This document shows positions 45,677-55,111 of a stretch of 64,000 bases of DNA, piece by piece. Positions within the stretch are counted from its first letter, which is position 1. The number at the start of each line of letters is the position of its first letter. Source of the stretch: Candidatus Sumerlaeota bacterium (GTDB lineage Bacteria; Sumerlaeota; Sumerlaeia; Sumerlaeales; Sumerlaeaceae). Made by a program: the position numbers and the translations under genes. The stretch spans positions 148,361 through 212,360 of the forward strand of contig JADFCV010000003.1 of the NCBI GenBank assembly GCA_017161655.1, given 5' to 3'. The notes beneath the pieces were generated by a model. That model saw only the letters and a list, made by a program, of their open reading frames with translations, was not told where the DNA came from and searched no databases.

Positions 45677-48487
45677 TTACGTCTCTGCTGTTTCGCGGAG
45701 TTCTTCTTGGGACTTGAGGCGCCAATGGGGTTCGCCGCGACGGAAGACGGCAACGCCGTCGCGTAGCAGTGGCTCAAGGGGTTCAGGCCGCAGGGCGTGT
45801 TCGATGATGAGCTGCTGCTGGCGACGATGCATGGCGAGCGATGCCGTGGCCGGCGAGGCTGACCGCGCCCGTCCCACATACCAAATCGGCGCATCCTGGC
45901 GGTACGTTGTTAAGTTGGCGTGCACAAACCCCCACGCGCCAAAATTGGTCGGCTCTTCACTGACCCACACCCACTCCGGCGCTGATTGATACCGCTGGGT
46001 GATCTCTTCCCACAGCTCGTCCCAAATGGGATAGAACTGCTCCACCCGAACGATGGCCACATCGTTGATCCCGCGCTCCCTGCGTGCAGCAGACAATTCG
46101 TAGTACACTTTGCCGCTGCAGAAAAGCACTCGCCGCGGCGAACTTGGCGCCAAGGGATCGTCGAGGATCTCTTCGAAGTGCCCCTGCGTCAGGTCCTCGA
46201 CCCGACTGGTGACTTCTGGATGACGCAGCAGACTCTTGGGCGTGAGCATCACGAGCGGACGCCGGAAGTTACGCCGCACCTGCCGCCTGAGGCAATGGAA
46301 GAGCTGAGCGGGTGTGGACGGTTGCACGACCTCCATGTTGTTCTCGGCGCAGGCTCGCAAGTGCCGCGCAAGCCACGCGTTGGAGTGCTCGGGGCCCTGC
46401 CCTTCATAACCGTGCGGCAGAAAGAGCACCAGCCCACTGTATTGGTCCCACTTGGAAATGGCGGCCGCAATGAATTGGTCGAGCATCACCTGCGCACCGT
46501 TGACGAAGTCCCCAAATTGGGCTTCCCAGATGATGAGCCGATGGGGATCGCCGATGGAGTAACCGTAGTCGAAGCCCAGCACCGAGGCCTCGGCCAGCGC
46601 GCTGTCGTAAACGCAAAATTGCGCCTGCGATGAGTCGAGCTGGGTGAGTGGGATGTGCATCTCCCCGGTCTTTTGGTCAATGACGGCCGCGTGGCGCTGA
46701 CTGAAGGTTCCACGGCGACTGTCCTCGCCGCTCAAGCGCACGCCCGTTCCTTCGAGCAGAAGCGAGCCGAATGCAAGAATCTCGGCATGTGCCCAGAAAA
46801 GGGGGCCACCCGCGAGAACCGCGTCGCGGAAATCTTCGTAGAACTTCCGGATCTTGCGATGCGGTGTGAAGCCTGGTGGAAACTCGCACACGCGGCGAGC
46901 GATGCGCTCAAGGATTTCCCGCTCCACGCCAGTCGCAACTGGGGCGTGTGAGTACTCGCGCACAAGTCCGCGCCATCGCCCTCCAAGCTCCTGTGCGGTT
47001 TCCACCGGCTCGGGTTCTGCAGCATCACGCCGGGCAGCATCGAGCTCGGCCGCATAGCGCTCACGTTCCGTTTGCTCGGCGGCATCGGTGAGGATTCCCG
47101 CCGCTCTCAGCTCGCGCGTGTAGAGCTCAAGCACGGGCGGGTGTTTCTGGATTTTCGCATACAGAAGCGGCTGAGTGAACGAGGGTTCGTCCGTTTCGTT
47201 GTGGCCCAGGCGGCGGTAGCACCACATATCCACCACCACATCTTTGGCGAACGTCTGTCGGAATTCTAGCGCCAGGCGCAAGGCATGGGCCACGTGCTCG
47301 GGGCGGTCGCCGTTGACGTGGAATATGGGAGCGCCGAAGCCCTTCGCCACATCTGTGGGGTAAAGGGAGGATTTGTAATCCAGGGGGGAAGTTGTGAACC
47401 CAACCTGATTGTTAATGATGAAATGAATGGTACCGCCAGTTCGGTAGCCTTTGAGCAGAGCCAGATTCAGTGTTTCGGCCACAATCCCCTGACCCGCAAA
47501 GGCCGCATCGCCGTGGATGAGCAAGGGCAGGACGGTTTTGCGCTCCGTGTCGTTGCGAATGGCCTGCTTGGCCCGCGCCTTGCCCTCGACCACAGGGTTC
47601 ACCGCCTCGAGATGACTTGGGTTGGCCACCAGCGAAAGATGAAGAGGCTGACCGGTTGGCGTGAGAATGTCGTTCGAGAAGCCCTTATGGTATTTCACAT
47701 CGCCGTCGCCATAGTAGGTGTCGGCAATGAAATTGTCCTCAAACTCGTGAAAGATCTGTTCGAGCGGTTTCTGGAGAATGTTGGCGAGCACATTGAGCCG
47801 ACCCCGGTGCGCCATGCCAAAAACGATCTCGACGATGCCGGCGGCCGCTGCCTGCGTGAGAAGATCGTCGAGCGCCGCGATGAGCGTCTCGGCGCCTTCG
47901 AGCGAAAAGCGCTTCTGCCCTCGATAGGTGCTTTGCAGGAAGTGCTCGAACATTTGCGCGCGCAGCAACATGCGCCACAAGCGCAAGCGCTCTTCGGGAG
48001 TGAACTGCGGCCGGTTGCGGGTGGGTTCCATGCGCTGCTGAAGCCAACGGCGTTCGGCGCGCTCCTGAATATGCATGTATTCGATGCCGATCGGGCCGCA
48101 ATAGGTCTCGCGCATGATCGCAACGATCTCACGCAGCGGCGCCGCGGTGATCCCGGGAATGTGGTTTGCGTCGAAAACCTGCTCCAGATCCTGGGCAGAA
48201 AGACCAAAGCTCTCAAGCTCAAGCTCCGGATGGGAAGAGGGGGGCGGCTCGAGAGGGTTGATGTCGGCAATTCGGTGCCCCACCGCACGATAATGATAAA
48301 TTAATGAGTTAACAGCCGACTGAAGGTGCTTCCCTTCGATTGGGACAGCGTCCGCCGACCGAGCGAATTCAAACCCCTCGAAAAACGCGGCAAGCTCGGG
48401 ACTCACCGACGAGGGGTCGCGCTGCCAGGCCTCGTAGGCCTGCTCAAAGTACGCGGCGTTCATCCCCACTGCGATACGTTTCACCAT
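45677..48487 (-). CDS. sucA: 2-oxoglutarate dehydrogenase E1 component
   Basis: Thiamine-diphosphate-dependent decarboxylase that starts the oxoglutarate dehydrogenase step of the TCA cycle. About 936 residues. Family features are the N-terminal NAAYFEQAYEAWQRDP (E2-binding segment), MAHRGRLNVLANIL, the ThDP site beginning GDAAFAGQG, and SQRHAAVIDQKTGE followed by GYSIGDPHRLIIWEAQFGDF. The ATG at 48487 fits the conserved start; the frame is open 29 codons further. The E2 (sucB) and E3 (lpd) genes are not adjacent, which is unusual but seen in some phyla. Confidence 0.96.
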   Translation of the reverse strand: MVKRIAVGMNAAYFEQAYEAWQRDPSSVSPELAAFFEGFEFARSADAVPIEGKHLQSAVNSLIYHYRAVGHRIADINPLEPPPSSHPELELESFGLSAQDLEQVFDANHIPGITAAPLREIVAIMRETYCGPIGIEYMHIQERAERRWLQQRMEPTRNRPQFTPEERLRLWRMLLRAQMFEHFLQSTYRGQKRFSLEGAETLIAALDDLLTQAAAAGIVEIVFGMAHRGRLNVLANILQKPLEQIFHEFEDNFIADTYYGDGDVKYHKGFSNDILTPTGQPLHLSLVANPSHLEAVNPVVEGKARAKQAIRNDTERKTVLPLLIHGDAAFAGQGIVAETLNLALLKGYRTGGTIHFIINNQVGFTTSPLDYKSSLYPTDVAKGFGAPIFHVNGDRPEHVAHALRLALEFRQTFAKDVVVDMWCYRRLGHNETDEPSFTQPLLYAKIQKHPPVLELYTRELRAAGILTDAAEQTERERYAAELDAARRDAAEPEPVETAQELGGRWRGLVREYSHAPVATGVEREILERIARRVCEFPPGFTPHRKIRKFYEDFRDAVLAGGPLFWAHAEILAFGSLLLEGTGVRLSGEDSRRGTFSQRHAAVIDQKTGEMHIPLTQLDSSQAQFCVYDSALAEASVLGFDYGYSIGDPHRLIIWEAQFGDFVNGAQVMLDQFIAAAISKWDQYSGLVLFLPHGYEGQGPEHSNAWLARHLRACAENNMEVVQPSTPAQLFHCLRRQVRRNFRRPLVMLTPKSLLRHPEVTSRVEDLTQGHFEEILDDPLAPSSPRRVLFCSGKVYYELSAARRERGINDVAIVRVEQFYPIWDELWEEITQRYQSAPEWVWVSEEPTNFGAWGFVHANLTTYRQDAPIWYVGRARSASPATASLAMHRRQQQLIIEHALRPEPLEPLLRDGVAVFRRGEPHWRLKSQEELRETAET

Positions 48488-49354
48488 AGGGCGTCCATTC
48501 CGTGATGTCGCAGTCTCGCGATCGCTTCCGCACGCGGTGCTGATGCTTTTTGCAGGAGCACGCATCCCACCCACTTGCGAAAGTTACACAGAAGCATAGG
48601 CCAAGGAAGGATGACGTCAACGACAATGGAAACGCAAAGAGAAGGAAAGATTAGCACCAGGACCGAGAAAAAAACATCGATCATCCCCGCCCCCTTCCTG
48701 AGAGCGCAATCATTCAACATTCCGCCATTGGCCAGACAGCCTGGACGCTCGAAGTCCGTCAGGTGCCTGGCAGAGTGGGGCCACGTCTCGCCCAACCTTT
48801 GCGACCGTGGTGGCTTGCATGGAATCCTCGAGCACCCGGCAGCGACCGGCTCCCACAACCATTGACAGAGCCGCCCTCCGGCGCACTTCGCTCGCTTGTG
48901 GGCTCGTGGAGCCTTCTCATCGCACATGGCGCGGCTCGGGCGACTCGTACGTGTGCGCCCCACCTCGGTTGGCTCCTGGGAAGTCACAGCGCTCCCAGCC
49001 CAAACGTCGCAAAAGGCGCCCCTCACTCCGGCGGCCGAGACACGTGAGCACTCACGAAGTCCGTTGAGCGGCCATCGGGAGAAGGGGTTGCGTTTCGCTT
49101 TTCCGGCGAAACCACGGCATTCGCCACGACACGGTCAGAACCCAGCCGGCCGTGAACATGGGGCAATCGGAACGGTAGTAGAGGAAAAACGTGTGTGGAT
49201 TGGCTCCCTCGCTTGTGAGTTTCCCCTTCGCAGGAACGCAAGAGGCTCACCGCGGGACGAGGCACCCCGGCCGGGGCGTAAGGGCGTGAACGGAGTCCCC
49301 CCATCTGCACGCGGCATCCAATTTAGAGAATAGTTACTAAAGGAGAATAGAAAC
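48488..49354 (+). other. Gene-free interval before the accessory island
   Basis: About 870 bases. Long frames exist on both strands but none has family resemblance or a ribosome binding site. One minus-strand frame contains a hydrophobic stretch near 48600-48680 that I do not trust. No RNA gene recognised. The region marks the step from housekeeping to accessory DNA. Confidence 0.4.
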
Positions 49355-49846
49355 ATGAAAAGAGTCGCAGTGTTTGTTGATGTACAGAATATTTACCTAA
49401 CAACGAAGCAGGTTTTTGGCGACGGGCGCCTGAATTTTGAAACACTCCGCACCTACCTCTGCAAAACTGCTGACAACATTGTCACACTCAATGCCTTTAC
49501 TTGCTACGACCCGAACAACCGCGAACAAATGTCGTTTCTGAACGCACTTGGTCTCATCGGGTTTCGGGTCATTGCCAAACCGATTCGCCGACTTCCCAAT
49601 GGCGACATCAAAGCCAACATGGACCTCGAGATGGCGCTGGAGGTCATGAGCCAGTGCGACGCCGTGGACGAGGTCGTGCTCGTCACGGGGGACGGGGATT
49701 TCAAGGCGCTCGTAGACCACCTGGCCCGTCGGGGAAAAATCGTTCGCGTCATCGGCCCGCAGGAGCTCACCTCGCCCGACCTTATCCAGTCGTGCCACGC
49801 TTTCGAAAATCTTCATCAGATCCCCGGCATCCGCGATCTGAGCTGA
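49355..49846 (+). CDS. NYN-domain (DUF88/LabA-like) putative ribonuclease
   Basis: A 163-residue PIN-like NYN protein. The acidic residues that would bind metal are in VFVDVQNIY, KANMDLEMALE and VTGDGDFKALVDHL. NYN proteins of this type are predicted or shown to cut RNA. An AAAGGAG lies 10 bases before the ATG, a strong site. It stands 190 bases before nurA on the same strand and could be part of the defence island or a separate RNA-processing gene. Base composition is like the core genome, unlike nurA-herA. Confidence 0.85.
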   Translation: MKRVAVFVDVQNIYLTTKQVFGDGRLNFETLRTYLCKTADNIVTLNAFTCYDPNNREQMSFLNALGLIGFRVIAKPIRRLPNGDIKANMDLEMALEVMSQCDAVDEVVLVTGDGDFKALVDHLARRGKIVRVIGPQELTSPDLIQSCHAFENLHQIPGIRDLS

Positions 49847-50036
49847 GGCGAAACAGCACGCACAACCCCTAACGAATTTCGTTGAAAATGACGGTTTGCC
49901 GTGCAATGCCCTAGCGCGTGAAACATAGAGCGTGTTGTCTTTAGAATGAGACATAGTGACAGGAGCTGGTTGCTCCGTCTGTGGGGCGATCTATGACGGG
50001 GCAGGCCGTGCATTGGCTCGGCAGGGAGGGACTCGC

Positions 50037-51170
50037 ATGATTGATCCGGCTGATTTTCAAGATCTGAAGCAAGAGATTGAGAAATGTGTTGAGGCAGATC
50101 GCAGTCTCCTCGCGCAGCTATGCTCTGAAATCGATGGTCTGAGAAATAACGTTCACCGGATCCGGCCCCGTCGGGCGACTTCCGTATCGTTCGTGGCAGC
50201 TGATGGCGGAAACAATCAGCTCAGATTTGATCCATTCCTTATCCAGATCATACGAGTGGTAGATAGCAGCAACGAGCATCATTGCCTAGAGTTCGTCACG
50301 CCACACATCCCAGTGGCCAGACTCGATGAACGACATCTCACACCTCAGGGCATGCCTCAGAGCGCTCTTGGAGAGATGATGCGCGCCTTGGGCGTTGAGT
50401 CCCTAGCGCAGCTTAGCCCCATGATCAGAGACCCAGCACCGGGAAAGCCCCGTTCCGTCAGTTGGGTGCAAGTTTACAGAGAACTAACCGAATGGGCCGT
50501 ACTTTTTCGGCTTCTGAGTAAGGATTTTGCCACCGACACTCTCGTCCTCATGGACGGTTACCTACGAAGCAAAGTTTTTTCAAAGGATTTTTTCTCAAGA
50601 CTACTGAAAAAAATTGAAGAACGTGTCAATTCCCATTATCAGCGTATGCGGCGCAAGATCTACCTGGCGGGAATTGCCAAGAAAAGCAAAGTTTTAGATC
50701 GCTATAGACTAGCGATGGCTATGCAAGGGATTCTACAAACCCCTTATCCTGCCTATGTAGAAGTCCCCAGAGAGATAGAAGTAAAAGCCTACGAGTATGA
50801 GGAATATGCGCGCGGAGATGACATGGCAACGGCGGAGGGCGAGGCTAATAAGTTCGTAGGTGGGAAACTTTTCTTCGCAAAGTTCGGGGACAGAATTCAC
50901 GATGACATTTGGCCCATTGATATTTTTCTTCCCCAAACCGCGGAGGCGGATGCTATCATGGGTTTTTTACTCACTGAGGCACAAGATGGTTTTCCGGTCC
51001 CCTACTATCCCCGCTGTTTACAAAAAGCACATGAAAACGCAGCCTTGCATGACTTCGATTTCGAATTACTTCAGGACGCAATCTTTGAAGCCATTCGCTC
51101 CGCGCTAGGTGAGCAGGCACGTATTCTTGATGTGTTCGATTTAAAAGATAAGATTCTTTCCGGCAACTAA
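50037..51170 (+). CDS. nurA: NurA-domain nuclease
   Basis: A predicted 5'-3' nuclease of the NurA family (RNase-H-like fold), partner of the HerA translocase. About 377 residues. Visible family blocks are VAADGGNN (first acidic Asp, the usual DGS becomes DGG), LVLMDGYLRS (second acidic Asp) and LAGIAKKSKVLDRY. Later come KLFFAKFGDRIHDDIWPIDIF and the C-terminal AHENAAL-containing helix block. I choose the ATG at 50037 since GGGAGGG lies about 6 bases upstream; the frame is open 27 codons further. herA follows after 33 bases. In archaea the pair resects DNA ends; bacterial pairs occur mostly in defence loci. The gene is AT-rich (32% G+C in row 50581 by hand count), which suggests transfer. Confidence 0.88.
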   Translation: MIDPADFQDLKQEIEKCVEADRSLLAQLCSEIDGLRNNVHRIRPRRATSVSFVAADGGNNQLRFDPFLIQIIRVVDSSNEHHCLEFVTPHIPVARLDERHLTPQGMPQSALGEMMRALGVESLAQLSPMIRDPAPGKPRSVSWVQVYRELTEWAVLFRLLSKDFATDTLVLMDGYLRSKVFSKDFFSRLLKKIEERVNSHYQRMRRKIYLAGIAKKSKVLDRYRLAMAMQGILQTPYPAYVEVPREIEVKAYEYEEYARGDDMATAEGEANKFVGGKLFFAKFGDRIHDDIWPIDIFLPQTAEADAIMGFLLTEAQDGFPVPYYPRCLQKAHENAALHDFDFELLQDAIFEAIRSALGEQARILDVFDLKDKILSGN

Positions 51171-51203
51171 AACTATCAAAAAAAGATCATGGAGTAACCC
51201 AGC

Positions 51204-53297
51204 ATGGAATTGTTTCCAAAAAACAAAATCATAGGGATCTTTCGCGGCTTTCAGCCCCGCGATTTAGAATTTCATGCAGATTTAGTTTTTCCTTACAAGG
51301 CAGAATTCCAAAATATCCCTATGCACGGCCAATTTGTACTTGTCCAATTAGAAACTAACGATGAGGCCTTGTTAGGACGAATTGGAGCTTTTACATCGGA
51401 AGGAAAACTTTCCTATGGCGGTGGAGAAGAATTCAACATCCGGGCTGTTCAGGAAGACAGACCAATTCCAGAGGACCTCAGAGAGCAATACCTTCGTTAC
51501 CGTGTGATGATTCGGATTTTGGGAATCCTCAGGAACACACCTAACGGTCTCGTATTCGTTCCATCGCACCGACGTCTCCCGCATGTTGGTAGCAAGGTAG
51601 CATTTCCTAGCGACGAAGTCGTGAAGGAAATCGCGGGCCACAACACGCAAGGTGCTCCACTCGGACACCTTGCGTACGGGGAGTATGTCTTCTGTGGTAG
51701 TCAAGAAACTAATCATCAACAACCCTGGCTGATTAAAAAAGATCCGGAAATCATCGTTCGTTTTCCCATTGAATCACTTGTTGCGCGGCGAAGTCTTATT
51801 TTTGCTCGAGCAGGATTCGGTAAGTCGAACTTGAATAAACTCTTGTTTTCGGAGCTTTACCGCCAGACCCCGACTATTCGCAAGCGGGGGGGCCGGGCGG
51901 CTCCGGTTGGAACCATTATTTTTGACCCCGACGGGGAATATTTTTGGCCTGATGACAAGGGGCGACCAGGGCTTTGCGATGTTCCCCACCTTGAAGATAA
52001 ACTCGTAGTTTTTACCAAACGTCAAGGACCTAGTTCCTTTTACGATTCCTTCGTTGCGTGCAACGTCCGCTTGGATCTGCGCGATTTTCCGCCGGCCCAT
52101 GTCATTTCCATTGCGATCGATCCGGAACGACAAGAGCAACAAAATGTGCGCAAACTGAAAGGGCTAAGCCCGCAGCGGTGGAGTAAACTTGTGGAACTAA
52201 TTGAACGCGAAGGTCATGGTGCCAGCCTTGAAGAAATTGCCCACATTTTAGATCTCGACCCCGGGCGGCAAGAAGCAGAAGCGCTCGCCGCAAGAGCTAA
52301 CATGGCTACGATCGTCAAATTGTTGCATGATAGCAGCAGCCAGTTTCTCCACATGCTTGTGACTAGCCTCCGGGAAGGCAAGTTGTGCATTGTTGACTTG
52401 TCCCAGATGCGGGGTTCCCAGGGATTTATTCTAGCCTCGCTTATTTTGAACTACATCTTTACATTGAATCAGGACGAATTTACAAAAGCTGACCCCGAAA
52501 CCATCCCGACAGTAGCTGTTATTGAAGAAGCGCAATCTGTTTTGAGGGAAAACACATCCGCAAGTGAGCCGTTCATAGCGTGGATCAAAGAGGGACGAAA
52601 GTATGATCTCGGGGCTATTCTGATCACCCAGCAACCAGGAAGTATTCCCACAGAGATACTGAGTCAGGGTGATAACTGGTTTGTTTTCCACCTTTTATCG
52701 GCCGTGGACTTATATGCTTTAAAGAAAGCTAATGCGCATTTTAGTGACGACCTCCTCAGCTCATTGCTAAACGAACCAATTCCAGGTCATGGTGTGTTTT
52801 GGAGTTCAGCAGGGAAGCCATATCCCTTGAGTGTTCGGGTGCTTTCCTTTGAGTCTCTTTACCAGCCAAGAGATCCGTCTTTCTGCCTTCCAAAAGCACA
52901 GACCTTTGCTGAAGAATTAAAACTCCGACCAACTTTTAATATCCAACCACAAGAAACGCCTTCGTCCGGACCCGTTGGCCCGGCCAGTCCTCAGGAGCCG
53001 AAGAAAGTTCAGGACAAGCGGGCTATTATTGAAGAGGAGGCGATTGACCACTTCTGCAAATCAGAACTTGCTGAAAAGCTTCTTAAAGGCGAGAAAGTAA
53101 GGTGGGGGGAAATCAAGACATTTCATAAGAACTACATTGCAAAGCGCTACTCGGACATTGCCAACCTGGATAAGTTTTGCTACGATCTTGTCAGGCCATC
53201 ATTAGACAGGTTAAAGGATATCCATCACATTATTTGGGGTACTGTGATAGAAGAAGGAAAAACAAAAGTGTATTTCAAAAGCGCAGTGGATAAATAA
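51204..53297 (+). CDS. herA: HerA-type DNA translocase ATPase
   Basis: A 697-residue FtsK/HerA-type hexameric ATPase. The N-terminal HAS-barrel covers about residues 1-180. Walker A is ARAGFGKSN (about 201-209), Walker B is TVAVIEEA (436-443), the Arg-finger region is EGRKYDLG and the sensor block is LITQQPGSIP. The C-terminal ~100 residues (from KRAIIEEEAIDHF) form an extra charged helical domain not typical of archaeal HerA. It should pump DNA into or past NurA. The methyltransferase gene begins six bases after its stop, so the three genes are probably one transcript. Confidence 0.92.
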   Translation: MELFPKNKIIGIFRGFQPRDLEFHADLVFPYKAEFQNIPMHGQFVLVQLETNDEALLGRIGAFTSEGKLSYGGGEEFNIRAVQEDRPIPEDLREQYLRYRVMIRILGILRNTPNGLVFVPSHRRLPHVGSKVAFPSDEVVKEIAGHNTQGAPLGHLAYGEYVFCGSQETNHQQPWLIKKDPEIIVRFPIESLVARRSLIFARAGFGKSNLNKLLFSELYRQTPTIRKRGGRAAPVGTIIFDPDGEYFWPDDKGRPGLCDVPHLEDKLVVFTKRQGPSSFYDSFVACNVRLDLRDFPPAHVISIAIDPERQEQQNVRKLKGLSPQRWSKLVELIEREGHGASLEEIAHILDLDPGRQEAEALAARANMATIVKLLHDSSSQFLHMLVTSLREGKLCIVDLSQMRGSQGFILASLILNYIFTLNQDEFTKADPETIPTVAVIEEAQSVLRENTSASEPFIAWIKEGRKYDLGAILITQQPGSIPTEILSQGDNWFVFHLLSAVDLYALKKANAHFSDDLLSSLLNEPIPGHGVFWSSAGKPYPLSVRVLSFESLYQPRDPSFCLPKAQTFAEELKLRPTFNIQPQETPSSGPVGPASPQEPKKVQDKRAIIEEEAIDHFCKSELAEKLLKGEKVRWGEIKTFHKNYIAKRYSDIANLDKFCYDLVRPSLDRLKDIHHIIWGTVIEEGKTKVYFKSAVDK

Positions 53298-53303
53298 AAT
53301 GAT

Positions 53304-54395
53304 ATGATGATTCCTCTCCTAGGCATTTGTCCATATTTTACCATGTTTCCTATTTCTTTCCCTCTATCAGTTCTACAGGGAGCCACCACCCCCGGCGATA
53401 TTGTCCTAGACCCCTTCTGTGGGCGAGGAACGACGAATCTCGCTGCGCGTGTCCTGGGTTTGGAATCTGTCGGAGTAGATGCAAATCCTGTGGCCGTGGC
53501 CATTGCTCAGGCAAAACTGGTTTCTGTTTCCCCACATGACATTGTGGAGGAGGCTCAGGCGATGATTAGCCATACAACCTTCGACGCTGAGCTTCCTCAA
53601 GGCGAGTTCTGGGAGTTGGCTTACGCCCCTGAGGTATTGCATACGCTTTGTCGCTTCCGGAAAGCTCTTTTAGAGGATTGCGGGACACCCGCGCGCATCG
53701 CCCTACGAGCTATCCTGCTAGGCGCCCTTCATGGGCCAATTTACAAGAATGTCCAGGGCTACTTTTCGAACCAATGCCCCCGAACCTACGCGCCGAAGCC
53801 TGACTATGCCATCCGTTTTTGGAAAACTCACAAACTTAGTCCGCCTAAGGTTGACATTTTAGGCATCATCGCTCGGCGGGCCCAACGATACTATTCTGTG
53901 AGTTATCCATCCACGGGATCCATTCGCTTGGGAGATAGTCGAGAACAACAGGCTTTAGCTCCGCCGCAAGGAAAGGAGGCATTCACATGGGTCATAACTT
54001 CTCCTCCGTACTGGGGTATGCGGACCTATATCACAGATCAATGGTTGCGCTACTGGTTCCTTGGCGGTCCCTCTACCGTGGACTACTCCGCTCAAGGGCA
54101 GCTTTCCCATTCCACTTCCACATCGTTTGCTCGCGATTTGCGGAGTGTTTGGAAAAACGCAGCGCAGGTGTGTGCTCCGAAAGCGAAACTTGTCATCAGG
54201 TTTGGCGCGATCTCGTCGCGAAAAGTGGATCCGCTTACTCTCCTGGAAGAGTCCCTTGCGGATACCGGATGGGTTATCACAAAGGTCCAAGATGCCGGCA
54301 CGGCGCCACGGGGTCGCCGGCAAGCTGATACTTTCTTGAGACGAGATTCAAAACCTGTCCGAGAGCTAGATGTCTGGGCAAAGAAGATTGCGTAA
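53304..54395 (+). CDS. DNA methyltransferase with TSPPYW motif, NurA-HerA linked
   Basis: A 363-residue SAM-dependent DNA methyltransferase. Motif I is DPFCGRGTTNLAA (about residue 36) and motif IV is TSPPYWGMRTY (about 232-242), typical of N4-cytosine or some N6-adenine enzymes. Motif I precedes motif IV, the reverse of the common beta-class order, with ~190 residues between that could hold a target-recognition part. The start MMIPLLGICPYFTMFP lies six bases after the herA stop without its own ribosome binding site, implying coupling. It could mark self DNA for a NurA-HerA nuclease. Target sequence unknown. An orphan or epigenetic role is the alternative. Confidence 0.85.
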   Translation: MMIPLLGICPYFTMFPISFPLSVLQGATTPGDIVLDPFCGRGTTNLAARVLGLESVGVDANPVAVAIAQAKLVSVSPHDIVEEAQAMISHTTFDAELPQGEFWELAYAPEVLHTLCRFRKALLEDCGTPARIALRAILLGALHGPIYKNVQGYFSNQCPRTYAPKPDYAIRFWKTHKLSPPKVDILGIIARRAQRYYSVSYPSTGSIRLGDSREQQALAPPQGKEAFTWVITSPPYWGMRTYITDQWLRYWFLGGPSTVDYSAQGQLSHSTSTSFARDLRSVWKNAAQVCAPKAKLVIRFGAISSRKVDPLTLLEESLADTGWVITKVQDAGTAPRGRRQADTFLRRDSKPVRELDVWAKKIA

Positions 54396-55111
54396 CGCAC
54401 TGTGCAGTCATACCCCTGTCGATCCCGCCTGCCTGGGACAGAGGCACCTGTATCTTCCGGCGGTGGATGCCCTGCTGTGCCGTCCCGACGACAAGCCGAA
54501 CAGGAGATGCGCTCTTGCTGCCCGCCCGGATCGGCGTGTGCGCTGGAGTTACGCGTCCTTGCCCCTCGGACGGGGCCTGAGCGGAGATGAACCTCGCAAT
54601 AATGGCTTTTTCCCTCTTGACATGGCGGTGGCCACGCAGTCTTAAACTCAGGCTTGTGCAAGGAATCGGCAGGAGTGGGGAGATGAATTGCAGCTTGTCC
54701 GGCACAGGTTCGAAAACGATGGCCGCAGGCTCGAGGATGGGGCGAAGGCATTGCCGCACCTTAGCTCGCAGCGTCGCCGACACTCTCAGAAGCCCGGCTG
54801 GAAAAAAAGAGATGTGCCACGTCCGCATCCTTTTGCCGGAAAGGGCCCTGATGAAAATTCACTCTCGCCGTGCCGGCAAGCCCCTTCGTGCTCTCACAGC
54901 TTGCTGCTTTTTCAATACTCATGATTCGGAAGGAACTAGCTCGGAGCCAACACCCCTTTTCGTCAATCAGGACGGCGAAAAAATGGTCTCTCCGCTCAGC
55001 TCGGATGATCAACCGATGCCGGGGAGAAGTAGAATGAATGGTCATCGACTCGAAATCCGCGGCTTGTCCGTTCGTGGCCAGCGCACGTGACGACCAGGTG
55101 CTGAAACGTCA
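54396..55111 (+). other. Gene-free interval splitting the island
   Basis: About 715 GC-rich bases between the two methyltransferase cassettes. Frames on both strands show no family resemblance. No attachment site, terminator or RNA recognised. It may hold the promoter of the second cassette. Confidence 0.4.

Noticed and set aside
47285-48304. Long plus-strand frame inside sucA
   Set aside because: Shadow of a well-supported E1 gene on the other strand; no family resemblance.
48481-49026. Minus-strand frame with a hydrophobic stretch between sucA and the NYN gene
   Set aside because: Overlaps the sucA start, has no ribosome binding site and most of it reads like random GC-rich sequence.
54277-54828. 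183-codon minus-strand frame across the methyltransferase end
   Set aside because: Overlaps a supported gene and has no family features.
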